Shown in pieces: positions 42,780-51,989 of a stretch of 64,000 nt of DNA (position 1 is the first letter of the stretch; the number at the start of each line of letters is the position of its first letter). A program made the translations under genes and the position numbers. The notes under the pieces are model-generated. The model was not told the DNA's origin. It saw only the letters and a program-made list of their open reading frames with translations, and searched no databases. Origin of the DNA: Argonema galeatum A003/A1 (GTDB lineage: Bacteria; Cyanobacteriota; Cyanobacteriia; Cyanobacteriales; Aerosakkonemataceae); assembly GCF_023333595.1 (NCBI RefSeq), contig NZ_JAIQZM010000009.1:23553-87552 (forward strand). Reading direction: 5' to 3'.

Positions 42780-43751
42780 TCACTCTAAACGTCTATCTTC
42801 AGAATGCTGCAAAACCGCTAGCATCTCTTCATAGAAGGGTAGTCCTCGACCCCGGCTGTCGCTGGCGGTTGCTAGGATTTGTAAGGTTTCAATCAGCGAA
42901 TCTTTGGCAGCATTCACGATGAGATTGAGCAACGGATAAATACCAGCATCCTGCTGTTGTGCTGCTGAGATCGCGTCGATATAGGCAGCACGAACCTGGT
43001 TTGAGATTACGACGATAGGATAGCCCGCCCGCAGCAAAAGGAGATTCATCAATAGCCGTCCGGTGCGTCCATTGCCATCGCGAAATGGATGAATCGAAAC
43101 AAAGCGAAGATGTGCTTCGGCGGCATATTCTAAGGGATGTAACGATCGGATGTTGGCCGAATTTAGCCATTGGATAAATTCCGGCATCAGATCGTTGAGC
43201 AAATAATGAGGCGGATAGAGGTATTCGGTGCCAGCCGCTTTCACATCTAATTGCCGATCGCGTCCAGCTTCTTCTGGTGCGATCGCTCTTAGAATTAGTG
43301 TGTGAATCTGTTTAATCTCCCATTCACCGATGAGAGTGTCCGATTGCATGAGGGTTTCAATGTAATTGATGGCATCCCGATGTCCGATCGCTTCCAGGTG
43401 TTCTCGCAGGGTTTTTCCACCAATGGTGATTCCGGTTTCTAGGACTAATTCAGTTTCACGCTGCGTCAAGGTATTCCCCTCGATCGCATTCGAGTGATAC
43501 GTGAACCGAACGTCGTAGAGTTTTTTCAGTTCTGCCACAACGGTGGGGGAAAGCGGGCGAAAGCTATCTAACCAGCTTTTTAGCCTATCAACCAGTTGCA
43601 GCTTTTCAGAAAAGTTCATTGCTGATGATAACGCCAAATGCCGATCGATAATGTCACCCAGACGTTGAGGATACAACCGCACCAACATCGCCATTAAGTC
43701 ATCATAGACTGAATGGGCGATCGCGGGTTGAGTGGTTAGGAAGGGCTGCAT
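42780..43751 (-). CDS. Fic family protein with N-terminal inhibitory motif
   Basis: 323 residues. The catalytic loop HPFRDGNGRTGR is the complete Fic motif, so AMP transfer to hydroxyl side chains of a target protein is expected. Upstream, YHSNAIEGNTLT contains SxxxEG, the class II inhibitory helix motif whose Glu blocks ATP in the closed state; AMPylation is thus likely autoinhibited. A C-terminal extension (~265-323) may help target choice. No antitoxin gene is adjacent, in line with the built-in inhibitor. The transglutaminase-like gene follows by 30 bp. Confidence 0.94.
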   Translation of the reverse strand: MQPFLTTQPAIAHSVYDDLMAMLVRLYPQRLGDIIDRHLALSSAMNFSEKLQLVDRLKSWLDSFRPLSPTVVAELKKLYDVRFTYHSNAIEGNTLTQRETELVLETGITIGGKTLREHLEAIGHRDAINYIETLMQSDTLIGEWEIKQIHTLILRAIAPEEAGRDRQLDVKAAGTEYLYPPHYLLNDLMPEFIQWLNSANIRSLHPLEYAAEAHLRFVSIHPFRDGNGRTGRLLMNLLLLRAGYPIVVISNQVRAAYIDAISAAQQQDAGIYPLLNLIVNAAKDSLIETLQILATASDSRGRGLPFYEEMLAVLQHSEDRRLE

Positions 43752-43808
43752 GGCTATAGTTTAGCGTAGATTTAAACCCGATCCAAAAAACTCGTGTTCT
43801 TTCTTATT

Positions 43809-43897
43809 CTTATCTGCGTTCCGGAGCGTTCCAGAGTCTTCATCTGCGGTAAAAATTTAACCAACGATCAAAATAGAAAAATTGACGATATCACTCA
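43809..43897. repeat. Dispersed CTTATCTGCG...GATATCACTCAT repeat, copy B
   Basis: 89 bp, matching copy A at 16052-16141 in the blocks TCTTCATCTGCGGTAAAAA, TTTAACCAACGAT and GATATCACTCAT; the middle differs. Here it is non-coding, upstream of the Fic gene. Confidence 0.85.
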
Positions 43898-43944
43898 TTA
43901 TGCTAACGATGCAACCGGGCCCGATCGGCTGTCGCGCAATTAAA

Positions 43945-43976
43945 CAAAAAACGGTAGAACTAAGTTCTACCGTTTT
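43945..43976 (-). terminator. Rho-independent terminator of clpC
   Basis: Arms AAAACGGTAGAACT (43948-43961) and AGTTCTACCGTTTT (43963-43976). Read on the minus strand the stem is followed by TTTTTTG, the expected U-run. It lies ~60 bp downstream of the clpC stop. Confidence 0.85.
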
Positions 43977-44035
43977 CTATTAGCGTTTACTGGTAAAGTT
44001 TTAGGTTTTGAAAAGTTTCCTTAACTCAAAACTAA

Positions 44036-46513
44036 TTACTTTTCAACAGCGCTAGGAGTCAGTGCTTTTTTCTCGCCCTGTAACACCCTAACCTGACCCT
44101 GATCGTCCACATCCACTATGGCAGTGTCTCCCGTTTGGACGCGCCCAGAAAGGATTTCCTCGGCTAGGCTGTCTTCCAGGAGGCGCATAATGGCGCGACG
44201 CAGAGGTCTCGCCCCGTAGCTGGGGTTGTAACCTTCTGTCACCAAGCGGTCTTTGAATGCGCCCGTCACTTCCAGGGTGATTCCCTGTTCGGTCAGGCGA
44301 TTAAAGACTTCCTTGAGCAGAATGTCCGCAATTTTCTTGATCTCCTCGTTGGAGAGCTGGCGGAAGACGATAATTTCGTCGATCCGATTGAGGAATTCTG
44401 GGCGGAAGTACTGCTTGAGTTCTTCGTTGACCAGAGTCCGAATGCGAATGTACTGTGCTTCCGCCTGGGTTTCCGATCCGGCATCGAAGAAGCCGAGTTG
44501 GCTGCCGCCTTTCTCAATTACCTTCGAGCCGATGTTGGAAGTCATGATCAGCAATGTGTTCTTGAAGTCTACGGTGCGTCCCTTGGCATCGGTCAGACGA
44601 CCATCTTCCAAGATTTGCAGGAGCATATTGAACACATCGGGGTGGGCTTTTTCGATTTCGTCGAATAGCACGACGGTGTATGGACGACGCCGGACGGCTT
44701 CTGTGAGCTGACCGCCTTCGTTGTAACCGACGTACCCCGGAGGAGAACCGATCAACTTGGAGACGGTGTGGCGTTCCATGTATTCGGACATATCTAACCG
44801 AATCATGGCTTCTTCGGAACCGAAGAAGTAGGATGCTAAGGCTTTCGTCAGTTCTGTTTTCCCTACGCCGGTGGGGCCAGAGAATACAAAGCTGGCGATC
44901 GGGCGGTTGGGGTTTTTCAAACCGACTCTGGCGCGACGAATGGCGCGAGATACTGCTGTCACCGCCTCTTCTTGACCGATGAGCCGCTGATGGAGGGTGT
45001 CTTCCATGTGCATGAGCTTTTCGGATTCGGATTCTGTCAGCTTGTTGACTGGAACGCCTGTCCAGGAAGCTACGATGTGGGCGATATCTTCTTCGGTGAC
45101 AACTGGTAAGACATCTTTGTCTGACGAGTCAGTTTTCTTATTTTGGGAAATAGCGCGGATTTGGGATTTTATTTCCATTTCGCGATCGCGTAGTTCTCCA
45201 GCTCGATCGAAGTCTTGCGACCTGACCGCATCGTCTTTTTCTTTGAGTACCTGACGCAGTTCTTTGTCGAGTTCTTTTGCTGCTGGTGGCAATTGGGAAT
45301 TAATCAGACGCACCCGCGATCCCGCTTCATCAACTAAGTCGATTGCTTTATCTGGCAGATAGCGATCTGAGATATAGCGATCGGATAGTTTTGCCGCCGC
45401 TGACAAAGCTTCGTCAGAAATTTTCAGCTTGTGGTGCTGTTCGTAGCGTTCGCGCAAGCCGTAGAGAATTTCTATAGTTTCATCTACTGTTGGTTCGCCC
45501 ACCATCACCGGCTGGAAGCGGCGTTCCAATGCGGCATCCCGTTCGATGTGCTTGCGGTATTCATCCAGTGTTGTTGCACCGATGCACTGGAGTTCGCCTC
45601 TAGCTAGTGCGGGTTTGAGGATGTTGGCTGCATCGATCGCACCTTCTGCTGCACCAGCACCGATCAGGGTATGCACTTCATCAATTACGAGGACGACGTT
45701 ACCCGCCGAGCGGATTTCGTCCATGATTTTCTTGAGGCGTTCTTCAAATTCACCCCGATATTTGGTGCCTGCTACTAGCAAACCAATATCCAGAGTGACG
45801 ACGCGCTTGTCTTCCAAAATGTCGGGCACATCGTTGTTGGCAATGCGTTGTGCTAAGCCTTCTGCGATCGCTGTTTTCCCGACACCCGGTTCCCCAATTA
45901 ACACTGGGTTGTTTTTTGTACGACGACCCAAAATTTGGATCACTCGCTCAATTTCCCGCTGACGACCGACTACGGGGTCGAGCTTGCCCTCGGTGGCCAT
46001 CACGGTCAAGTTTGAGCCAAATTCATCAAGAGTTGGTGTCTTCGTGCGGCCTTGACTTGCGCCAGGGGTAACTTCGGTATTTTCGCCCAGCATCCGAATC
46101 ACTTGCGTGCGGACTTTGGAGAGGTCAACGCCTAGATTTTCCAGTACTCTTGCTGCCACCCCTTCCCCTTCCCGGATTAGGCCCAAAAGCAGGTGTTCCG
46201 TGCCGATGTAGTTATGCCCTAGTTGACGAGCTTCTTCTAGGGATAACTCCAGAACGCGCTTTGCCCGTGGAGTAAACGGAATTTCGACAGCAACGAATCC
46301 AGAACCCCGACCAATAATTTTTTCTACCTCAATTCGAGCGTCTTTGAGATTGACGCCCATTGATTTGAGTACCTTGGCGGCGACGCCGGTCCCTTCTCCA
46401 ATCAGACCTAATAAGATCTGCTCTGTACCTACGAAGTTGTGCCCCAGGCGACGTGCTTCTTCCTGGGCCAGCATGATCACTTTAATTGCTTTTTCTGTAA
46501 AGCGTTCAAACAT
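44036..46513 (-). CDS. clpC: ATP-dependent Clp protease ATP-binding subunit ClpC (HSP100)
   Basis: 825 residues, normal length. Two N-terminal Clp_N repeats (1-145), AAA1 with Walker [15 protein letters not shown] and Walker [16 protein letters not shown], a middle coiled region with a UVR-like motif ([13 protein letters not shown]), AAA2 with [14 protein letters not shown] and [15 protein letters not shown], and the C-terminal D2-small domain. The ClpP-binding loop IGF-type tripeptide is expected in SQLGFF near residue 680. Unfolds substrates for ClpP in the cytoplasm; essential in cyanobacteria and ancestral to plastid ClpC. Confidence 0.97.
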   Translation of the reverse strand: MFERFTEKAIKVIMLAQEEARRLGHNFVGTEQILLGLIGEGTGVAAKVLKSMGVNLKDARIEVEKIIGRGSGFVAVEIPFTPRAKRVLELSLEEARQLGHNYIGTEHLLLGLIREGEGVAARVLENLGVDLSKVRTQVIRMLGENTEVTPGASQGRTKTPTLDEFGSNLTVMATEGKLDPVVGRQREIERVIQILGRRTKNNPVLIGEPGVGKTAIAEGLAQRIANNDVPDILEDKRVVTLDIGLLVAGTKYRGEFEERLKKIMDEIRSAGNVVLVIDEVHTLIGAGAAEGAIDAANILKPALARGELQCIGATTLDEYRKHIERDAALERRFQPVMVGEPTVDETIEILYGLRERYEQHHKLKISDEALSAAAKLSDRYISDRYLPDKAIDLVDEAGSRVRLINSQLPPAAKELDKELRQVLKEKDDAVRSQDFDRAGELRDREMEIKSQIRAISQNKKTDSSDKDVLPVVTEEDIAHIVASWTGVPVNKLTESESEKLMHMEDTLHQRLIGQEEAVTAVSRAIRRARVGLKNPNRPIASFVFSGPTGVGKTELTKALASYFFGSEEAMIRLDMSEYMERHTVSKLIGSPPGYVGYNEGGQLTEAVRRRPYTVVLFDEIEKAHPDVFNMLLQILEDGRLTDAKGRTVDFKNTLLIMTSNIGSKVIEKGGSQLGFFDAGSETQAEAQYIRIRTLVNEELKQYFRPEFLNRIDEIIVFRQLSNEEIKKIADILLKEVFNRLTEQGITLEVTGAFKDRLVTEGYNPSYGARPLRRAIMRLLEDSLAEEILSGRVQTGDTAIVDVDDQGQVRVLQGEKKALTPSAVEK

Positions 46514-46697
46514 GGCAGCTTTCCATCACCTGCTGAGTTCCGGTAAGCATGATTCTAGCATAGGCAATCTGTTCGGCTGTCATACTCTTGGAGTAGAGAA
46601 TTGGTACGGATAGCCGATGAGGGAACTTCTATTTTAGATTTAGCGACATTATTGGTAATTCAGTGGCTGTGAAATTATTTTTTTGATTTTTCTTCTG

Positions 46698-47300
46698 TTA
46701 TTTTTTCATTTTTAATTTCGTTGAGTATAAATTCCAGCCGGATGAAGCTAGGCGAGAGCGAACTTGCCGATCCCAGTCTGCTAAAGTTTTGTCAAATTCT
46801 GGGTGTCCCAGACCGTTGAGCCAGAGAATCAGGGCATCTTCACCCGTATCCTGGTAATAACCCCGCCGCCGTCCTGCGATCCGAAAGCCAAACTTTTGGT
46901 AAAGAGATAGTGCGGTTTCGTTAGAGGCGCTTACTTCGAGCGTTGCTCTCTCCAACCCGCGTTGCCAAGCTTGGGATAGCAAAGCTGTTAGCAGTGTCAT
47001 CCCCAAGCCTTGAGCGCGATAGTTGGGATGGACGGCCAGAATGGTGATGTGAGCTTCATCTAAAATCGTCCATAGACATCCTAATCCCAAGATTGGGGTA
47101 TGAGAAGGATCTAAAGAGAGAGATTCTTCGTCATTTCCTTCTTTGAGAAGAACCAGTATATCGCTATTGGTACTATCTAACTCTCGTTGATAACTTTCCA
47201 GAGTCCAAAGTCCACCAAAACACTCTCGATCGAGTTCTACTACTGCTGGTAGTAGTTCTGGTGCCAGGGGTAATAGATTTAAAAAGTTAATAGCTCTCAA
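46698..47300 (-). CDS. rimI: Ribosomal-protein alanine N-acetyltransferase (GNAT)
   Basis: 200 residues. GNAT fold with acetyl-CoA loop VHPNYRAQGLGMTLLTALL, then ATLEVSASNETALSLYQKFGFRIAGRRRGYYQD, the diagnostic RimI end. Longer than E. coli RimI (148) owing to an N-terminal part and a middle loop (LLKEGNDEESLSLDPSHT). It may acetylate ribosomal protein bS18 or act more broadly. Divergent from lysA across 63 bp; clpC-rimI-lysA-cdaA-uppS resembles an arrangement conserved in many cyanobacteria. Confidence 0.92.
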   Translation of the reverse strand: MRAINFLNLLPLAPELLPAVVELDRECFGGLWTLESYQRELDSTNSDILVLLKEGNDEESLSLDPSHTPILGLGCLWTILDEAHITILAVHPNYRAQGLGMTLLTALLSQAWQRGLERATLEVSASNETALSLYQKFGFRIAGRRRGYYQDTGEDALILWLNGLGHPEFDKTLADWDRQVRSRLASSGWNLYSTKLKMKK

Positions 47301-47363
47301 TTGTAAACTGATTAACGAGACGTACTCACGCCTGTCATTTTAACGTTGGATCGTTCCCACATT

Positions 47364-48776
47364 ATGGTATTAACTCACTCGGTAGGGGTTCGCAATTCTG
47401 GCAGTCAGTATTTGCCCTCTACCGCCGATACATCAGAAACTCGATCGCCTAACCAGCAACTTTTACCGCTCACAGCCAGGATTAACAGTCAAGACTGCCT
47501 GGAAATTGGGGGTTGCGATGTGACTGCTTTGGTTGGGCAATTCGGATCGCCCTTGTATATTTTGGATGAAGAAACGCTGAGGACAGCTTGCTCGCAGTAC
47601 CGGGATGCCTTTAAGCGCTACTATCCTGGGAGTTCTCAGGCGGTCTATGCCTCTAAGGCTTGGAATTGCCTTGCCATTTGTGCGATCGCCGCAAGTGAAG
47701 GCTTAGGCGTAGAAGTAGTATCTGGCGGTGAATTATACACTGCCATACAAGCAGGTGTCAACCGGGAATTGCTTTATTTCCACGGCAACAATAAATCCCG
47801 CGCCGAACTTGAGTTTGCCGTAGAATCTGGCTGCACGATCGTGGTCGATAACTGGCTAGAGCTAAAAACTTTGGCTTTGCTGGGATCTGCAAGTAATTCC
47901 CAGTCACCAATCCCCATCATGCTGCGGCTTACCCCCGGCATTGAATGTCACACCCACGAATACATTCGTACAGGTCACTTAGACAGCAAATTTGGGTTCG
48001 ATCCCAACCAAGTGGAGGAAGTGTTTGCCTTTATCAGTCAAACTACTTCGCTTAACTGTGTGGGACTGCACGCTCATATAGGCTCTCAAATCTTCGAGCT
48101 GCAACCCCATCGGGATTTGGCTGGGGTAATGGTACAGTGGCTGGATAAAGCAGCTTCTTTGGGATTGCCAGTTACCCGCTTAAATATTGGTGGTGGCTTA
48201 GGCATTCGCTACACAGAAGCCGACGATCCACCGAGTATTGAAGAGTGGGTAAAAACGGTCAGCGAATCAGTTGCGGCAGCCTGCCAAGCTCAGCAAGTAC
48301 CTTTGCCTACGCTGATGTGCGAACCGGGTCGGTCTTTAGTCGGGCCTACTTGTGTCACAGCTTACACCCTGGGCAGTCGTAAAGAAGTTCCAGAAATACG
48401 GACTTACCTGGCGGTTGATGGTGGTATGTCTGACAATCCTCGTCCGATTACCTACCAATCAGTTTATCGAGCTGTGGTGGCAAATCGGATGTCGGCTCCT
48501 TTAACGGAAACGGTCACAATTGCCGGGTTACACTGTGAATCGGGAGACATTCTAATTAAAGATATCCAGTTACCTCAAACCGAGCCGGGAGACATCCTAG
48601 TAGTCATGAGTACTGGTGCTTACAATTACAGCATGGCTTCTAACTACAATCGGGTGCCCCGACCGGCGGCGGTTTTAGTTAAAGATGGGGAAGCCAAAGT
48701 TATCTTGCAGCGAGAAACTTATCAAGACTTGGTGCGGCAGGATCGCCTTCCAGAACGGCTCAAACTAAGTAGTTGA
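47364..48776 (+). CDS. lysA: Diaminopimelate decarboxylase
   Basis: 470 residues from the ATG at 47364; an in-frame TTG at 47346 is less likely. Fold-type III PLP enzyme: lysine Schiff base in AVYASKAWNC, HAHIGSQIFEL, the phosphate-binding glycine motif NIGGGLGIRY, EPGRSLVG, and the active-site CESGDIL across the dimer. Converts meso-diaminopimelate to lysine. A longer N-terminal extension (~40 residues) precedes the core. Begins the lysA-cdaA-uppS run. Confidence 0.96.
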   Translation: MVLTHSVGVRNSGSQYLPSTADTSETRSPNQQLLPLTARINSQDCLEIGGCDVTALVGQFGSPLYILDEETLRTACSQYRDAFKRYYPGSSQAVYASKAWNCLAICAIAASEGLGVEVVSGGELYTAIQAGVNRELLYFHGNNKSRAELEFAVESGCTIVVDNWLELKTLALLGSASNSQSPIPIMLRLTPGIECHTHEYIRTGHLDSKFGFDPNQVEEVFAFISQTTSLNCVGLHAHIGSQIFELQPHRDLAGVMVQWLDKAASLGLPVTRLNIGGGLGIRYTEADDPPSIEEWVKTVSESVAAACQAQQVPLPTLMCEPGRSLVGPTCVTAYTLGSRKEVPEIRTYLAVDGGMSDNPRPITYQSVYRAVVANRMSAPLTETVTIAGLHCESGDILIKDIQLPQTEPGDILVVMSTGAYNYSMASNYNRVPRPAAVLVKDGEAKVILQRETYQDLVRQDRLPERLKLSS

Positions 48777-48850
48777 TAGTAGTTAGTGGTTAGTTGGCGG
48801 TCACCACTAACTACTAACTACGCACTAACCACTAACCACCAACGATTACC
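48777..48850. repeat. TTAGTAGTTAGTGG / CCACTAACTACTAA inverted short repeats
   Basis: Units of AGTAGTTAGTGGTTAG and complementary CACTAACTACTAACTAC between lysA and cdaA can fold back. The frame upstream of the cdaA start is open through them, giving a false N-terminal extension. Confidence 0.75.
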
Positions 48851-48857
48851 AGATCTA

Positions 48858-49763
48858 ATGGGAAATCCGCTGGAGCGGCTGTTGACAAACGTAAGCTGGA
48901 CTCAATTGCTTGATGTCGGTTTGGTTCTAGCTCTCACTTATATGGTGCTTGTCATCATTGGTGAGCGACGCACCCTTTGGGTAGTGAGGGGATTTATTGT
49001 CTTAATGCTGGCAACGGCTGTGAGTAACACCCTGAAGCTGGCTCTGTTGAATTTTGTCCTCGAAAAGCTGGTGGTGGGCTCTGCTGTGGCTATGGCGGTG
49101 ATTTTCCAGTCGGAATTTCGCCGATTTCTGGAACAGTTGGGTCGGGGTGAATTTATGCAGCTGTTTCACGCCGACCGTCGAACTACGGCTCAGCCAGACA
49201 GCGTAATCGATGAGATTGTGGATGCGGTTAAAGAACTTTCGCAAAATCGCATCGGTGCTTTAATTGTGATGGAAACTAGCAGTCCGATCGATGAGCGGGA
49301 TTTTTCGGTAGCGGGTGTAAAACTGGATGCGGAAGTTTCTAAGGAACTATTGCAGACTATTTTCCAGACGACTACTCTATTGCACGATGGGGCGGTTTTG
49401 ATTGGTGGTTCTCGTATTATGGCGGCTGGGGTGATTCTGCCTCTTTCCGAACGCACGGCTTCGCGGCAGCTGGGTACTCGTCACCGAGCCGCAATGGGAA
49501 TTACCGAGCGAGTCGAAAATTGTTTGTGTATTGTTGTATCTGAGGAAACGGGCTCTATTTCCCTAGCCGAAAAGGGAACTCTAAATAGACCATTGACCAG
49601 CAGTAAACTGAAGGAACTGTTAGAGGCACGATTCTCGCCATCAAGCGATGAGAGGGTTGTGGCTCCGAATCTGCGGAGTTTAGGCCGCAAGATTGGTTCT
49701 AGGGCTCAGCTGGTCTCGCGTTTACTCCGTCTGCCATCATGGGCTTGTCGAGAAAAAAAATGA
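48858..49763 (+). CDS. cdaA: Diadenylate cyclase (CdaA type)
   Basis: 301 residues from the ATG giving [14 protein letters not shown]. Three N-terminal membrane helices (~15-80), then a DAC domain (~105-230) with the catalytic DGA ([11 protein letters not shown]) and RHR ([10 protein letters not shown]) motifs. Makes c-di-AMP, which in cyanobacteria controls ion and osmotic balance and night survival. The ~70-residue tail (LKELLEARF...[16 protein letters not shown]) is basic. Its stop overlaps the uppS start by 4 bp (ATGA). No YbbR-type regulator gene follows, unlike in Firmicutes. Confidence 0.95.
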   Translation: MGNPLERLLTNVSWTQLLDVGLVLALTYMVLVIIGERRTLWVVRGFIVLMLATAVSNTLKLALLNFVLEKLVVGSAVAMAVIFQSEFRRFLEQLGRGEFMQLFHADRRTTAQPDSVIDEIVDAVKELSQNRIGALIVMETSSPIDERDFSVAGVKLDAEVSKELLQTIFQTTTLLHDGAVLIGGSRIMAAGVILPLSERTASRQLGTRHRAAMGITERVENCLCIVVSEETGSISLAEKGTLNRPLTSSKLKELLEARFSPSSDERVVAPNLRSLGRKIGSRAQLVSRLLRLPSWACREKK

Positions 49764-50509
49764 CTCAAGCGCAAACTCTGTTACAAGAACTGCCTGCTGA
49801 TTTAGTGCGAGAACGACTGCCCAGGCACGTGGCAGTGATTATGGATGGAAATGGTCGGTGGGCTAAGCGACAAGGGCTACCCCGGATTATGGGCCATCGC
49901 CGGGGAGTTGATGCGCTTAAGGATCTTCTGCGCTGTTGTAGGGATTGGGGTGTGGAAGCGCTCACCGCCTACGCTTTTTCTACGGAGAACTGGGGACGCC
50001 CTTTGGAGGAAGTCGATTTTTTGATGACTTTGTTTGAAAGGGTGTTGCGGCAGGAACTGCGGGAGATGATGGAGGAGAATGTTCAAATCCGGTTTGTGGG
50101 CAATTTGAATGCTTTGCCGCGATCGCTTCAAGCTGAAATTGCGCGATCGATGGATGAGACTAAGCAAAACCAGGGGATAAAGTTTACTGTAGCGACGAAC
50201 TACGGGGGACGCCAAGAAATTTTGCAGGCAGCTCGTGCGATCGCATCTCAGGTGCAGCAAGGTCTTTTGCAACCGGAACAAATTGATGAAGCTTTATTTG
50301 AACGTCACCTTTATACGAATGGCTTATGCGACCCGGATTTATTGATCCGCACGAGTGGGGAAATGCGAATTAGCAATTTTCTGCTCTGGCAAATGGCTTA
50401 TGCAGAAATTTATATTACTGAAACTCTGTGGCCTGATTTTGACCGAGCGGAGTTTCATCAGGCTTTGTGCGATTATCAGAAACGCGATCGTCGTTTTGGA
50501 AAAGTCTAA
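49760..50509 (+). CDS. uppS: Isoprenyl (undecaprenyl) diphosphate synthase
   Basis: 249 residues from the ATG of the ATGA overlap with cdaA; an ATG at 49739 is also in frame but lies deep in cdaA. cis-Prenyltransferase motifs: [41 protein letters not shown] and [19 protein letters not shown] with [13 protein letters not shown]. Makes the C55 lipid carrier for peptidoglycan and polysaccharides. Terminated by an inverted heptamer repeat. Confidence 0.97.
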   Translation: MTQAQTLLQELPADLVRERLPRHVAVIMDGNGRWAKRQGLPRIMGHRRGVDALKDLLRCCRDWGVEALTAYAFSTENWGRPLEEVDFLMTLFERVLRQELREMMEENVQIRFVGNLNALPRSLQAEIARSMDETKQNQGIKFTVATNYGGRQEILQAARAIASQVQQGLLQPEQIDEALFERHLYTNGLCDPDLLIRTSGEMRISNFLLWQMAYAEIYITETLWPDFDRAEFHQALCDYQKRDRRFGKV

Positions 50510-50523
50510 CAATTTTAGATTTT

Positions 50524-50564
50524 GGATTTTAGATTTTAGATTTAAAATCTAAAATCTAAAATCC
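50524..50564. terminator. 41-bp palindrome of ATTTTAG heptamers between convergent genes
   Basis: GGATTTTAGATTTTAGATTT (50524-50543) is perfectly complementary to 50545-50564. AT-rich stem, convergent uppS and DUF3143 genes: probably a bidirectional terminator made from short tandem repeats. Confidence 0.7.
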
Positions 50565-50574
50565 TTTCATCGAA

Positions 50575-50847
50575 TTAGGGGCCAGCAAAAACTGCTTCTT
50601 CGATATCCTGGCGAGTTAGGGAGTATTTGAAGGAGCGTTGAATGTCTTTACCGTTTTCACCGGCTTGTACATAACGTACTGTTATTTGATCTATATCTAA
50701 CCACAGTTCGGCTTTCCAGGTCGATCGATCGACTCGCCAGCAATGGAGTTCGTTGCGGTCTTGTTCGCATCCCTGGTTTTTGAGCCACTGCTCAATTTGT
50801 GGGAGGGCGTGGTTATACAAAGGGGTATCAGCAGGAGGTATCGCCAT
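50575..50847 (-). CDS. DUF3143 family protein
   Basis: 90 residues. Cyanobacterial DUF3143 features: PLYNHALPQIEQWLKNQGCEQD, LHCWRVDRSTWKAELWLD, ITVRYVQAG and FKYSLTRQDIEEAVFAGP. Soluble, function unknown. In many cyanobacteria it neighbours a J-domain gene, as here (the J-domain gene is upstream on the same strand, separated by a transposon relic). Confidence 0.92.
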   Translation of the reverse strand: MAIPPADTPLYNHALPQIEQWLKNQGCEQDRNELHCWRVDRSTWKAELWLDIDQITVRYVQAGENGKDIQRSFKYSLTRQDIEEAVFAGP

Positions 50848-50906
50848 GATTGAGGATTAAGGATTAAGGATGAAAAACTATTAAGTTGCTTAGTGAACTA
50901 CCTACA

Positions 50907-51047
50907 CTAACTCGAAGCGAGTATAGTGTAGGCTTCCAGTCTCACGGGGGAATGCCTCAAGACAGACTTACGTCCAGCCGTTGGTCTTACTTCCCCTCCA
51001 CTGGCAGAGACGGTGACCTGCTGCTGTAAAACTTCATTTGGCAGTGC
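50907..51047 (-). pseudogene. 3' relic of an IS200/IS605-type TnpB gene with end hairpin
   Basis: The frame reads NEVLQQQVTVSASGGE, VRPTAGRKSVLRHSP and VRLEAYTI, recognised as the C-terminal tail of cyanobacterial TnpB/OrfB proteins after the zinc ribbon. The stop lies in a hairpin (50901-50932, CCTACACTAACTCG with an imperfect partner), typical of the right end of such elements and of the TnpB guide RNA. The rest of the gene is missing: homology begins exactly at the border of the MITE (51048). Confidence 0.62.
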
Positions 51048-51156
51048 TATAGCAACCGCCAGGGCGGTTAAGACATTCTTAATTCCACCAAACCCTTGAA
51101 ACACGCCCCTTCTTACCCTAGCCCCTAGCACTCTTAGCCCCTAGTCCCTAGCTATA
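51048..51156. mobile_element. TATAGC MITE, copy 3
   Basis: 109 bp with TATAGCAACCGC and CTAGTCCCTAGCTATA ends and the block GGTTAAGACATTCT, as in copies 1 and 2. It lies between the TnpB relic and the J-domain gene; its right end provides that gene's TAG stop (51152-51154). Confidence 0.88.
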
Positions 51157-51646
51157 AGGGTTGGAAGACTGTTTCTGGACGGGTTAGTCCGATCGCGATC
51201 GCTATTAGGATACATCCCAAAAAGGTAAGTAGCAGAATAAACAGTGCGAATACTTCCCCGGCTGAGAGGGGTCTGTCTGTAGGATCGAGGTAAGCTCTGG
51301 AAGATTCGTACCCTTTGTTGGAAACGGGACGATCGAGGTTTGGGGGTGACCCATTGACGGGGATGCCAGAGTAGCCGATTCTATTATCGTAGATTAGGCG
51401 TCGCTCTGGGTTGCTGAGGGTGGCGTAGGCTTCGTTGAGTTGTTGGAATTTGGCTGTGGCGATCGCTTGTGGCAGTTCTGTGGTGTCGGGATGGTAGCGC
51501 TTGCTCAATTCCCGATAAGATCTGCGGATTTCCACTGCGGATGCAGAAGGATGCAGCCCTAGCAGGGCGTAATAACTAGAACTTAGGGGTATTCTAGTTG
51601 AAAACTGGCGATTTTGATTGTTCTGAGTTGCCCTGTTGCTAGTCAC
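51152..51646 (-). CDS. J-domain protein with C-terminal membrane anchor
   Basis: 164 residues. J domain at ~22-92 with YYALLGLHPSASAVEIRRSYRELSKRYHPD (HPD motif intact) and EAYATLSNPERRLIYD. A linker with PVNGSPPNLDRP and one membrane helix (FALFILLLTFLGCILIAIAIGL, ~132-153). It would recruit Hsp70 to a membrane. The stop codon is made by the MITE border, so the last residue(s) may have changed. Pairs with DUF3143 across the mobile sequences. Confidence 0.92.
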   Translation of the reverse strand: MTSNRATQNNQNRQFSTRIPLSSSYYALLGLHPSASAVEIRRSYRELSKRYHPDTTELPQAIATAKFQQLNEAYATLSNPERRLIYDNRIGYSGIPVNGSPPNLDRPVSNKGYESSRAYLDPTDRPLSAGEVFALFILLLTFLGCILIAIAIGLTRPETVFQPL

Positions 51647-51808
51647 CTCAGCTTCCCTCTCCCTAGTTCTGAAAGCATCTCAACTATTTTAACTGGGTGA
51701 GAATGTTACCTGTAAAAGGATGAGTTTAGATGTTCTGCGATCGTTAAATCTGAGGAATCAATGGGCATATTGATTTATAGAGGCTAATGTCGAAGATAGG
51801 ATAACCAA

Positions 51809-51955
51809 ATGAATACAGATGTAGATTTAACAAGCGTAATTGCCGGATATCGTCTGATTGAGCAACTTTACTGCGGTTCGAGAACCCTAGTTTATCGAGC
51901 CATCCGAGAAACGAACAAAAAAGTTAATTTTTCCCAGACATTCAGACTAATTTAA
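51809..51955 (+). pseudogene. N-terminal relic (48 codons) of an HstK-like kinase
   Basis: Begins MNTDVDLTSVIAGYRLIEQL, then YCGSRTLVYRAIRET, and stops after an unrelated tail (NKKVNFSQTFRLI). It matches residues 1-38 of the kinase at 58029 (TAVDLTNRISGYHLVEQLYCG) and its upstream DNA (ATG preceded by GGATAACCAA versus GGTAATCCAG). Homology is broken after RET. Too short to be functional. Confidence 0.85.
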
Positions 51956-51989
51956 CCGCTCACCCATCAATTCTCAAACCACAACGGCC

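Noticed and set aside
47301-47363. Lysine riboswitch before lysA
   Set aside because: The 63-bp divergent gap is far too short for the ~170-nt lysine riboswitch.
50907-51131. 74-residue frame as an intact gene
   Set aside because: Its first third is MITE sequence and the rest is a TnpB tail; treated as a transposon relic.
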